A stretch of DNA of 29,040 nucleotides, taken from positions 1 to 29,040 of the forward strand of contig JAANSK020025577.1 in assembly GCA_011763485.2 (NCBI GenBank). The letters are read 5' to 3'. The DNA is from Isoetes engelmannii (Eukaryota; Streptophyta; Lycopodiopsida; Isoetales; Isoetaceae). Below are positions 1 through 10,400 of the stretch, in pieces. Below the pieces are notes generated by a model. That model was not told the origin of the DNA and ran no database searches. It was given only the letters and a program-made list of their open reading frames with translations. Position 1 is the first letter of the stretch. Every line of letters starts with the position of its first letter. The translations under genes were made by a program, and so were the position numbers.

Positions 1-109
1 CATACCTAACTACCACCAATGTAGTTGCCATGTGAAAAATATATGTAACTTCTTTTCTACATGTATTGTAAGTGTGTTTACATCATTGCCTAGAATACAC
101 CCGTACTTA

Positions 110-139
110 TGCCCGGCAACAACGGGCACCCGTACTTAG
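110..139 (+). mobile_element. Helitron-like 3' terminus (hairpin plus end), copy 1
   Basis: A six-base stem, TGCCCG (110-115) with CGGGCA (123-128), encloses a seven-base loop and is followed about ten bases later by CTTAG and then T. Helitrons end in a short GC hairpin 10-12 bases before CTRR and insert in front of T. This copy departs from the canonical CTAG by one T. The surrounding 30 bases closely match the second copy at 4602-4629, which has the exact CTAG|T end. The element body would lie to the left and is mostly outside the window. Confidence 0.45.
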
Positions 140-960
140 TCTATTGTTTAAATTCGATTTTTCCGGCATTCCGGAAACTTTTTGGATTTTTTTTTCGAAG
201 TGATATCATCAAGATTTTGGGGCTTATTAGAAGCCGGAAAAAAAATCCGATATCCAAAAATTAGAGAAAAATTTTGGGTAGTGATTTTATCGAAAATGGG
301 GCAGATCGATTTGACCCTTTTCGATTTGCCCCCTTTCTATTTCGGCATGGTGCAGATCCCACCTGCGTGCAGGTGGTGCATGCCTGTGGCCCTGTGCTCT
401 ACGCATGCAGCTCCATTTTACATGTTAGGTTTTGTGATTTTTTGTTTCTGGAGTTAAAGAGTGAAACATGCATAAGCGTATGTCTCCCCATTTGTGTGGC
501 TTCTGCCATGCTGGCCAAATCATGTGCTTGGTGCTTGGTGCAATATTTCTTCGGCGCAGCTGAGGTGAGCCAATATGATATAGATATTGCATATGCCTAT
601 GACTTTGGTTGTTCATCTTTTAAGTTTCTGAATGCTAAATCTAGAGGCCACGACTTTTTTCTCCAGCCCATGCAACGATGGTCTTAACCGGGGAAGTACG
701 TAGAACTCATTATTTCTATTACTTTTCCTCAAGTCATGGCTTTTACATGAGAAGATTGGACTGAATTAATTCTCTTCAATAGGCCGCAGTATCATCCTGC
801 TTAGATCTTCCATGATTTTGGAGTACAACATGGTATCAGTTCCTGTACATGAAGGGTCAATTCAAAGATCTCGCAGTTGTCTTCAAAATATATGAGCCTA
901 CAGGAGCCAGAAGAGTGGGAGCAAGCAGGTATATGATTTGTGTTGGATAGAAACAGCACT

Positions 961-1640
961 TGGTTGCATTGTTAATAGTGATTACTATGAAAATGGTTAA
1001 TTTTCTTATATCTATTGTATGTGTAGAGGTGCAAAGTAGCTAAAGGCAATCAATGAGAGTCCATGGTGCTCTCTTTTTGTGAGTTGATTCCATGTCAGGT
1101 CAGACATGGCTCCAGTTAGAATGATGGTTTAGGATTCAACATATATATGTCTGCTCCTTGGAAAATTGCCAACATCTATATGTCTACTTAGGTCAAGTTG
1201 GTAAGTCTTCTGATCATGATGATAGATTAAACAATGCATGACATGCTTCTTATGTTCATGTCTGAGTATGTGCAGATCTAAAGCTGCACATTTTATTATG
1301 CACATTTTATTACGTCTGTGGTATATGTGGAGTTGCAGAGCAGCATACATGTGGCATGACAATTTACTATGGAATCCCTGATGCTTGGTTTCAGAAATAA
1401 CAGTGGCTGCTTTGTTAATAGTGGCGCCATGAAAAGTGTTAATTCTATTATATTTATTGTGTATGTGGGGCTGCGGAGCAGCTAAAGGCAATCAATGAAA
1501 ATCCATAGTGCTCTCTTTTTGTGAGTTAATTCCATGTCAGACCAGACATGGCTCCAATTAGAAGTACGGTTTAGGATTGTCGACTTCTATATGGCCTGCT
1601 CCTTGGGGGGTTGTGAACATCTATATGTCTGCCCCTTGGG
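961..1640 (+). repeat. Diverged direct repeat, about 235 bp, offset about 443 bp
   Basis: Copy A (961-1194) and copy B (1404-1640) share the same order of blocks: a TTAATAGTG block, a GCAGCTAAAGGCAATCAATG-like block, a GTGCTCTCTTTTTGTGAGTT block, TCAGACATGGCTCC, GGTTTAGGATT, CTGCTCCTTGG and AACATCTATATGTCTG. Divergence looks like 15-20 percent by eye. Parts of 1295-1400 also resemble the sequence just left of copy A. The repeat belongs to no family I recognise and shows no coding signal. Confidence 0.7.
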
Positions 1641-3061
1641 TTGTTTATATGTACTTCCTATCTCAGTGAGAATTGTAGAATTGATTACTTGTTTAATTTT
1701 CTCTATTTTTTAAATTGCTTCCATTAAAAGATAAGTGTTTTAATTGTTACTTTTTTGCAGCATGCATGCTCCAGTTTGGTTGTAAGAAGGTAAAATGCTA
1801 GCCTGTTTAAGAAGATAAGCATTGATGCTCATTTTTACTTTGATTCATGAGGTAAGCTATGTCTTTTGAAGTAGCTATAAGTCTACACTATGTTACGCTC
1901 TGGACCACTTTTCTACCCATCATGTCCCCCCAAGTATAACAGCATTAGCAGTGTGTTGTGTCTAATTTCCAATGTTACCCTGAGCTTCATATGCAGGTGC
2001 TTCTTATAAGGATATGGTCATTGAGATTTATCTAAATTGTTAACTCTAAGTAAATGTCTTTACTGATACGACATTCTTTTTATTGTAGTCCGACGGTTGG
2101 TTTTCCCATTGTCTCTTGGGCTATGTTTGTAGCTTCCATTGATTGCATCATTTAGTATTGATTTGAGGAAGTTGCAGTCAGCCGGGCAAATTGTTGTCAG
2201 CCTAAGCATAAGGGTATCAGGACAAAATGCCATGCATGAGCACATCACAACTGATCTAGGTGAATCAGTGATCTGGCCTCTTTCAAGATCTACAGGTCCA
2301 ACTTTTTTCAGGTATGGTAGAGTTCTTTGCGCTTTACGTTTCCACACCATTTTGTTGCCACTATATATGGTAGAGCCCTTAGCTCTTTATTGTCTGCAGT
2401 AGTCTAGAAGTTTTAGGCATTATATGCCTAATGCTTTTATAAAAGATGCATCTTCCATATCTATTCCACAGTAGAAATGCCACAAAGTCAACCTTATCTG
2501 TTCCTTCCATACTTCTGAAACTTTCTCATGAGTGCATGTAGAATAGCCATCCTCTCTGTTAGATTGTGGACGGCTAAGTGATGCTCCATTCTATGTTTCA
2601 TAGATCATGTTCCTCATCTCTTTGTACTTGCTGCTTTCCTGTATTTGTGCATGCATTATATGGTGATGTTATTAGAGAAAGAGCTAGGGCTTCCAGTATC
2701 TAACATTGGTGTGATTAAAATCTGGGGAAAAATTAGTGCCAACTTTTTTCACAAATGGCTGCAAATCTCGCTTTACAAATATGTGCATGTGCAAGACATG
2801 GTGTTAGGCATCTGCTATGTGGTTGGCTTAATATGGGCTCCCAATATTTGAATGCCAGGTGCTGTTATGGTAGGGCTTCATCAACGACTTTCCTCTCATA
2901 GTAGGACCTCATTGTCCTTCGGGTATGGAACATCATCAAAGATGTAGCGAAGGTAGCTCTGAACTCCAACCAAGTTTTGAACTACAAAAATCGTTTCAGC
3001 ATCTAACAATTCAAGTGTCTATCACCTATATTCATAATTCAGAATCCTTAATTGGAATTTA

Positions 3062-3173
3062 TTGAATACATTATTCTGATTTTTTTTTCCAGTTTTGCAT
3101 GAGATGCAGTATCTACATTGAATACATTATTCTGATTTTCTTTTCCAGTTTCGCATGAGATACAGTGTTTATG
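3062..3173 (+). repeat. 56-bp tandem duplication
   Basis: TTGAATACATTATTCTGATT begins at 3062 and again at 3118. The rest of the unit (a T-rich run, CCAGTTT, GCATGAGAT, ACAGT) is repeated with only a few changes. It lies in non-coding DNA. Confidence 0.85.
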
Positions 3174-3874
3174 AGACAGTTTTGTAGCACCATATGTAGC
3201 ATAATGTATGTAGTTAGGGTAAACACAAATAACAATGCCCGTTTGGCTTGGACCATACAAAAGTTGCAAAATGTTCTACCCTTGGAGACAGGTCCTCATA
3301 TTTCCTATTATACGTAAAATACTTTTGCTTTTAATACTTTTGCTTTTTGGTTTTATCGCCAGATGCATATGCCATCTCAATAAGACAATTTTGATAATTG
3401 ACAATAAATAAGCCAATTCGATGCACATGCTTACTTAAGGGGCCTTGCACCATTTTTCCTAGCACATTTATCCAATGTTCACATACATCAAGATGTGCAT
3501 TTTCATGCAATCATTAGTATCATATGACTATAAACTTTTGAACCAACTTTCCTTTAGCTAATTGCTACTTGCTTGCATATCGTACAATATAAATTAAGAT
3601 TGCATGAAAACTGCATTGAACATGGGCAATGATGAATGCATTTTGTCTATGTCTCTCAATAGTTTAGATTTATAGTCCCTTTATCTCTAGCAACAAAGCA
3701 ATCAAATGAGCTAATATTACATTATCACATCCGTGCTCAGCTTTGACAATTGTTGATCTATACATGCGCTATTTCCACTCACTTACAATACATGTAACTA
3801 TATTTTTGTCCCACTACATTTAATTCCAAAATGTCACTTCAAGAAGAACCTTTATCCCTAAACAAAAAGAACAA

Positions 3875-3922
3875 CTAAAGCCCACATTTGCTAAAGCCCA
3901 CATTTGCTAAAATCCACATTTG
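3875..3922 (+). repeat. 16-bp tandem repeat, three copies
   Basis: The unit CTAAAGCCCACATTTG occurs at 3875-3890 and 3891-3906 and, with two changes, at 3907-3922. The core CCCACATTTGC recalls the CCCACNTTTGCC core of the degenerate repeat near 24.75 kb, so both may come from one repeat family. Confidence 0.85.
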
Positions 3923-4601
3923 CTTTAGGGTATGCATAAGGTTTTAAATGGACGCTTCAGGGACACTTTTGCTCCACAGACCTAATAGGGAGCAAGGCAA
4001 CTACAATGGAATCCTCATATATGCATGAGAGGACATGCAATTCTGTGCACAAAGGAACCATTTACGTATTCTGAGATGCATTTTGTCTTCTGACCTAAAT
4101 GTCTTAGTATATCTCGGGATTATCCCCAAACATTTGAACATAAAAAATGAATAAAAACTTTAGACGATCGACCTCTATATAGCAAACTTTAGGCCAGTTG
4201 TACGCCCATGTTGACTAAAAATCCATGTGTTCTCTTGGTCATATGCTTGAAGGCATTCAATTCTAAAGGAGTAGCGGCATGGAAGCCCAATTTGCATGCT
4301 CCACATATATCTTCTTCTGTATAAGTCAATAAAATACCTAAACAGTAAAACAACTACCTAAAAAAGCACATAATGAGGAGAAACTGTAGTCCAAAGGGCA
4401 TGACCTGGTAATAAAATCTGTTAACATCACCCTTCTTATTAAACGTTTTAGTCTGTCTGATAGCAACATAAACTCTTATTTACATTGTTTCTGTTTTGCA
4501 TCTAGAAGAAGAATAACTAATTGTCCAAATGCAACAAGATGCAACATCATCTACAAATGCAAAGAACTAAGTTCAAATCCTACAGTAGAACCGTCTTTAT
4601 A

Positions 4602-4629
4602 CCCGACAATGCCGGGCACCCGTTACTAG
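4602..4629 (+). mobile_element. Helitron-like 3' terminus, copy 2 (CTAG end)
   Basis: CCCG (4602-4605) pairs with CGGG (4613-4616). After ACCCGTTA comes CTAG (4626-4629), followed by T at 4630. This is the canonical Helitron 3' end: a short GC hairpin, about ten bases, CTRR, then a host T. It is near-identical in layout to the copy at 110-139. It abuts the hAT relic directly. The first TTF-finger-like codons of that relic begin within about 30 bases, so the Helitron probably landed in, or captured DNA beside, the hAT element. Confidence 0.6.
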
Positions 4630-4649
4630 TAAATGATAAACCAATATTT

Positions 4650-6580
4650 CAGTATAAGTAGTTGGAAATATGGTAGTGGATGCACTATGATAAGGATAAA
4701 GATGCTGTCTTCTGCAAAATTAACCTTTAGCTATTGCAAGTAATCTTGTACTAGTATAGTTATTTAATTCATGTTTTTGTATAACATTTGACACATGCAG
4801 GAAATAGTCCATTTGCAAATCGTGGAAGTCGTAATTTCAGGACTTCTATGAGCATGCAGCCTCAAAAACCCATATGGCAGCGGATGAAAAAAGTATTAAT
4901 GCTGCAAAAGCAAAGAAACCTGTTGTTGTGGCAGTACAAAAAATGCAGTCTGCTATCGATGGGGCTGTGGAGAATTTGTTTAGGGCTGCTTATACTGTTG
5001 CAGCAAGAAGTTGGTCATTCAATGACTTTGAATATGTAATTGACCTGATTGATTTAGTGGGTTGTCTGGCAATAACCAAACAGTTGTATCAGAATGACCA
5101 TGCTTGCCATGACTTTGTCATTTGTATTGGTGAGAGCTTGCATTTTTCTTTGATAGAAAATATGAAAAGTAGTCCATTCTTTGGAATTCAAGTTGACGAG
5201 TCAACAGATGTTGCTACTCAATAACATCTAGTTCTTTGCGTTAGTTATCTGGAGTATGGCAGCGAAGCAAGACATAGTTTTTTTACCATCTTAAGGGTTA
5301 GCAAGGTTGATGCAGGCACATTATTTGATGCTTTGTTGGAGTACCTTAAACAGGTAGCCTTGACATGAACAAGTTAATTGGATTTGGCTCTGATAGAGCA
5401 TCCACAATGACTAGACATAGAACTGGTATTGCAGCTCGTTTGAAGAGTTTTCATCCGTATATGACTAGTTGTCATTGTATTGCTCACCATACTAATTTGG
5501 CTCTTCAAGATGCAGCGAAGGAGTCTACTATGTCATGGATAGAGGAGATCGAAACACTTGTCAATGCAATTGCAGCCCATTTTTCTCGCAGTAGCAAACA
5601 CTTGGAGAAATTGCAGGGAGTTGCTTGAAGAGTATGCATGTGCTATTTTGCGATTACAAGGGATTCAAAGCACTCGATGGTTGAGCAAAAATAATGCAAT
5701 AGGTCAATTGTGTGAGGACTTGCGTGCAGTTTTGGAGTATTCAAAGGAAGAATCAGTAGCCATCTTTTCAAAGCTATCTAAGTTTAAAATGATCTATCTG
5801 CTGCACTTTCTAGCAGATATCCTTGGAGGTTTAACGATTTTGAGTAAGATGTTTCAAGCTCGATTATTGATATAACCAGCATAAATGACCATGTGAAAAC
5901 TGTAATTGTGGCAATTCAGATTTACTATATTGATGTACCTGAAACAGATTTGAATGAATATCATCTTGATTCAAGGGGTTACCCAATAATCCCCTATTAC
6001 GAACCACCTGCTGGCTGGTTGGAAGCTTTGGGTGTGTGGGGATAAATTAAGAAGCTTCAAAATATCAAGGGAGATAGATGGGATAGATTTGGAAGATGCT
6101 ATTGTCCAACAAAAGGCATACGCTAAGGCTATATGTGATGGTTTGAAAATCAGATTTGAAGATACATCAATCATAAAACATTTTAGTGTTCTGTCCCCAT
6201 TGAATATACCCAAAATAGCTATAAAGGCAAGAAAGTTTGGGGAGGACAGTTTAGAAGAGCTCATTAAGTTTTATGGCCTGCCAAAGATAGTGAAAGGACT
6301 GGCAGAAAAGTCAACACCTTTAATCAATGGAGATGATTTGAGACGTGAGTATTCTGCTTACAAACTCCATGCTGGTGCGAATTGGCAGCAAAAGAATATA
6401 GATGAAGTGTGCTCAATAATTGCCTCAAATTCAGCAAGTGAAATGCGTTATAGGAATATCTTGACTTTGCTTTGGATTGCTTCTGTTCAATGTGCAAGTA
6501 ATGTACTTTGCGAGAGTATTTTTAGCCATAGAACTAGTATCAAAAGTAGATGGCGACCATTACTAGGTGAGGGCAGTTAA
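4650..6580 (+). pseudogene. Decayed hAT-type transposase with TTF zinc finger
   Basis: This is a relic of a TTF-type zinc-finger, hAT-dimerisation transposase (DUF4371/ZMYM1-like class). In order it shows a finger-like DKDKDAVFC near 4688-4720, a probable intron ending in CAG just before 4801, HMAADEKS (4870-4893), the catalytic-core motif VDESTD (5193-5210), GFGSDRASTM (5383-5412), CHCIAHHTNLAL (5471-5506), STRWL (5670-5684) and a C-terminal dimerisation segment with SNVLCESIFSH (6499-6531) ahead of KSRWR. It is broken: a CAA-to-TAA type stop at 5222, and frame changes near 5358, 5620, 5865 and about 6030. The remaining segments stay clearly readable, so the decay is moderate. No terminal inverted repeats or 8-bp target duplication were found. 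The family is sure; the exact hAT subfamily is not. Confidence 0.85.
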
Positions 6581-6601
6581 AGGAAGGAAGGAAGGAAGGA
6601 A
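6580..6601 (+). repeat. (GGAA)n microsatellite
   Basis: A run of AAGG/GGAA tetramers follows directly on the stop of the hAT relic and probably marks the old element edge or slippage beside it. Confidence 0.85.
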
Positions 6602-7482
6602 GACTATTTTAATGTCGCACCACAAAGGCAGCGTCCCAAGGACATGCGACCATAAGAACAAGAACAAAAACAAGTACAAGAAGGGACCGAAGTCCCTAAC
6701 CAGAACATGGACCAAAGTCCGTACAAACAAACAGAAACCTAAATATAATCACCATCACCAAACGCTCCTTGAACCGTAACCTCTTCACAGCTAGGCGCCC
6801 AGACGCTCAGGGAAGGCGATAGGAGACCAATAGACCAATTTTGCCCATGTCTAGAATATTCTGGTATATTTCAACCCTCCACACTTGCCTTTAAAGGAAA
6901 AGGGAACCAGAAATTAAAACTAGTAGGCCTAAAAAGAAATTAAAAGAAGGGGGAAGGAAGGAAGCCATTGCTTTTCCAATTGGGGGCCCTTCTCGGCTCT
7001 TCAAACCCAACCCACAACCCAGACGACAAACCAGGACGACGGAGAAGGAAGAGGAGGACGGCGCCGGATTTCCACCGATCCATGCAATCGGATCCTCCAA
7101 TCTCAGCACAATGCCGCCGCCTTCCACATATCCGCAGTCTTTGCATCGAAATATTTTGACCGGACTGAGGATTTGCCAGCTTCGGAGCGCCACTTCGTTC
7201 GGCTTCGACCCTTAATGCTTCCAGTCTTTCAGTATTGACTTCTGGTGGGTCTGTTTTTCCCTTCTCGTCTCTGTGACTTTCCGTTTATCAGTCCGAGATT
7301 TCTAGGGTTTTGGCAAGGATATGATATCCGAAGTATTGGGTATGCAAATCTAGAGGAACTTGATAATGATGGGCTGATTGATGGATCCTGCACTGCCCCT
7401 GATGTGGGGCGCAGAAAGGGCAGCCAGATTGGTGGCTGTTTGCAGGTAATTTTTTTTTTGAGGGTTTGGTCCGGGGCAGACC
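6602..7482 (+). promoter_or_regulatory. Promoter and 5' leader of the HIZ2-like gene
   Basis: This gene-free stretch separates the hAT relic from the HIZ2-like start codon. It turns GA- and GC-rich from about 6940, as a leader would. One inverted GAA-TTC pair (around 6856-6863) resembles part of a heat-shock element but stands alone. An upstream open frame of 25 codons begins at the ATG at 7082 and stops at 7159, before the main start. CAG|GTAATT near 7446 looks like a splice donor, so an intron in the leader is possible. No clear TATA box was identified. Confidence 0.4.
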
Positions 7483-10400
7483 ATGGCTCCAGAGTCCAGT
7501 TCGGGAAAGAGCAGGTCGTCACGGCATAGAATGCATGACCATAGAAAAGAGGATGGGGATGATGGAGAGAGGAGAGGCCTAGAACAGGAGGTTGTAACCA
7601 CAGTTACATCAAAGTCTAAAGCAGGGAAACTACTGGAGGTTAAACAGAGTAGAGAGGTGATTTCCAGACCAAGTCCTTCGAAGACTTTATTAGAAAGGCA
7701 ACAGGATGAAAGGGGAGAAGATGGGCGAGGTCATAAAAGGAGACAGAATGCCGCTGGGGAGACTTCTGCTGTTGAAGTTGCTGCATCTCGATCATCAAAA
7801 AGGTGGAAAGGTGCAGGCACAGATGGGCCTGCTGTGATTGGACCACAACCACCATCACCTCTAGATCGGTGGGACGGAGGGCACACTCAGATAGAAGATA
7901 ACAGTGCAGTGGCTGTATCAGATTCCAATAAAGTTGACTCGGGGCATATAACAACTGGAAAGGAAAGTGGGGTTGATGGGGAGACTAGGAACAGGCGGTC
8001 AAAGATACCTACAAGCTCATCAGAACAACGGGCAATAACAGTCATTGATTTTCCAGAGGGTATCTCAACAGATGCAATAAATGCTTCAGAGCCAAACATT
8101 CGTATAAAGAATAAAGTTAGCCGTCGGAGAGATATAGTGGACTCCTTCGAACTCAATTCTGACCGAGAGAGTGAGAAATTAGAATCATTAAAATTGGTGG
8201 CTGATGTAGTTGATGTTGGAACTGGTTATAAGAAAGGAGGAAGCAAAAGGAAAATAGATGTTGAAACTGTTTATAAGGAGGTCTTGGATGGGGAAGTGGC
8301 TATTTCTGGCAGCCATGGTCATGGTAAAGAACGGGATAGAAGACGGGAGAAATCAGGAGAAAGTAGAGATGCAGACACATCTAAGGTCGAGAAGGAGAGG
8401 CACACCCGTGATTCTGAACAGTTGAAAGGAAAATCTAGCAGTATGGATACAGAACGATATCACAGGTCCGTTGATGATAAGGATGCCAGGGAAAGCAGTC
8501 AAGAGCTTGAAAGACATCAAAGGACTAACCAAGAGGACAGTAAACACCAGAAAATATATGATGACAAGGAGCAGAGGGCAAATGGTAAGCCCGTCCTTCT
8601 ATCTTCTCACATTCATGAGCTGCATGTTATATTACTTGTGTAACAGTAAGAGAAACTTTGCTGTTTTTATTGTCCATATACTATTACAGTAAGCCCCTAG
8701 GTTTTACTTTGGATGCAAAGCAGATAGTAAAATGTGCCATCTACTTTCCCTTTACACACAAACTCACCCAGCTTATCGCAAAATTGAGGTTTGCTCTTTT
8801 TGGTTTGCCATATTGATTTGTAATTTCTTTTGTCAGAATGGAAGATTCAGGAGGATCTTAGGAATCCTGATCTGGAGAAGGAGCTTGAGAATAGGATCCG
8901 GCGCAGGAAAGAGGAATCAGGAGAAAGAGATAGATGGAGAGACGATGACAGGGATCGAGAAGGGCGGCGTTACTCTGATCATCGTGAAGATAAAGTGAAG
9001 GATGTGAAATACAAAGAAGAGCGTTCTAGAAGAGATCGTCATGCTGAAAGACATTACAGAGAAGGAAGCAGGCCTGCAGAAGGCCGTTCCAGAGAGGATA
9101 AGTACTATGACAGTGATTCGGAATACAGGTCACCATATGATGAACATTTACCCCATAACAAAGAACAGAAGGAACTTAGCGGGCAGTCCCATGAAGATCA
9201 TTTCAATGAGCAAGAGCTGAAAGATCGCAAGAGCCGTAGCAGGGACGCAACTTATGATGGAGAAAGGCGCAGCAGGGACAAGGTGTACAAAGAAGACAAG
9301 GCTTATAAGGATGATGGTCTAGAGAGGGAGAAATCTGCTCCACTATTTAGGCAACAACTGACACTTTCACCAGCAGCATCTTTGGCAAATAGATCCTCAG
9401 AAGGGCGTTTTAGAGAGGACAGATACTATGAAAGTGATCGTGAATACAGGTCACCTTATGATGAGCGCTTTCCTCGTGGAAAAGAGCAATATACTGAACA
9501 AAGCCGTTCGGACCGTAGCCACAGCCATGAACAGGATGGAAGAGATCAGAAAATTCGTAATAAGGAAGCACTGTATGATGGGGATCGTCGACCTCGGGAA
9601 AGGGCTTACAAGGAAGATAAGAATTATAAGGATGAGACAGCAGATAGGGAACGATCTCGACCACAAGTTCCGGGTGCATCAGCCGCACCGCTTCCTCCTC
9701 CACCTCCTTTTAGACCAGGGATTGACAATCCTTCTGTTATTAATGGTCCAAATGGGATGCTTGAAGATGGTTCCTCGCGAGAAGGTAGGATGGATAGGAA
9801 ACATGGAGTTCAACATCGGAGAAGCGACATTGGTGGACCAGCAGACTCATGGCGAGGTGTGGCCATGAATAATTGGAACAGAGGCCAGGGACCAGGTGCA
9901 TATCCTCCCTTTGCACCACAGTTTATGCGTATGCCTGGAGGTGGATTTCCTGGGATGGGTCAGCAATACGCAGGTCCACCAATGTTTGGGCCTGGAGGCA
10001 TTGGAAGACCTCCCATGGATATGGGATTTTCAGGCGGCCGATTTATGGGACCAGGAAATCGTATAGGTGACCCGGAAGGGTTTCATGGTCATGGACATAA
10101 TGGAGGATGGCGGGGGCCTGGAGAAGGTGATGATGGACATTGCTGGGAAGGTGCTGGGAGCCATGGAGATGAACTTAGGCATGGGCACATGGACTGGGAC
10201 AGGGGATCAAATGGGGGTGGACGGCCGTGGGATCGTGAAAGGGAATGGGAAATTCGTCCAAGGGATGGATCCGGAGAATTTATGGTCCGCACACATGCAG
10301 AGCCTCCGTTGCACAAAGATGCCTCTTGCATGCCTTCACAAGATCTAAAGGTAGGCGAAGCCAAAGGTACAGAAGTATGCATGGCAGATATGGAGAACTT

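Larger units (their letters stand above)
1..4629. other. Gene-free repeat-rich DNA
   Basis: No reading frame here resembles a known protein, and the open frames are short and lack coding character. The stretch holds a Helitron-like 3' end near 110-139, a diverged direct repeat (961-1194 and 1404-1640), a 56-bp tandem duplication (3062-3173), a 16-bp triple repeat (3875-3922) and a second Helitron-like 3' end at 4602-4629. The part from 140 to 4629 could be the body of one non-autonomous Helitron, but I could not identify a convincing 5' TC end, so this is only a possibility. Confidence 0.5.

Noticed and set aside
1129-1491. Minus-strand frame of 120 codons
   Set aside because: It spans part of both copies of a diverged non-coding repeat, so its openness is probably chance.
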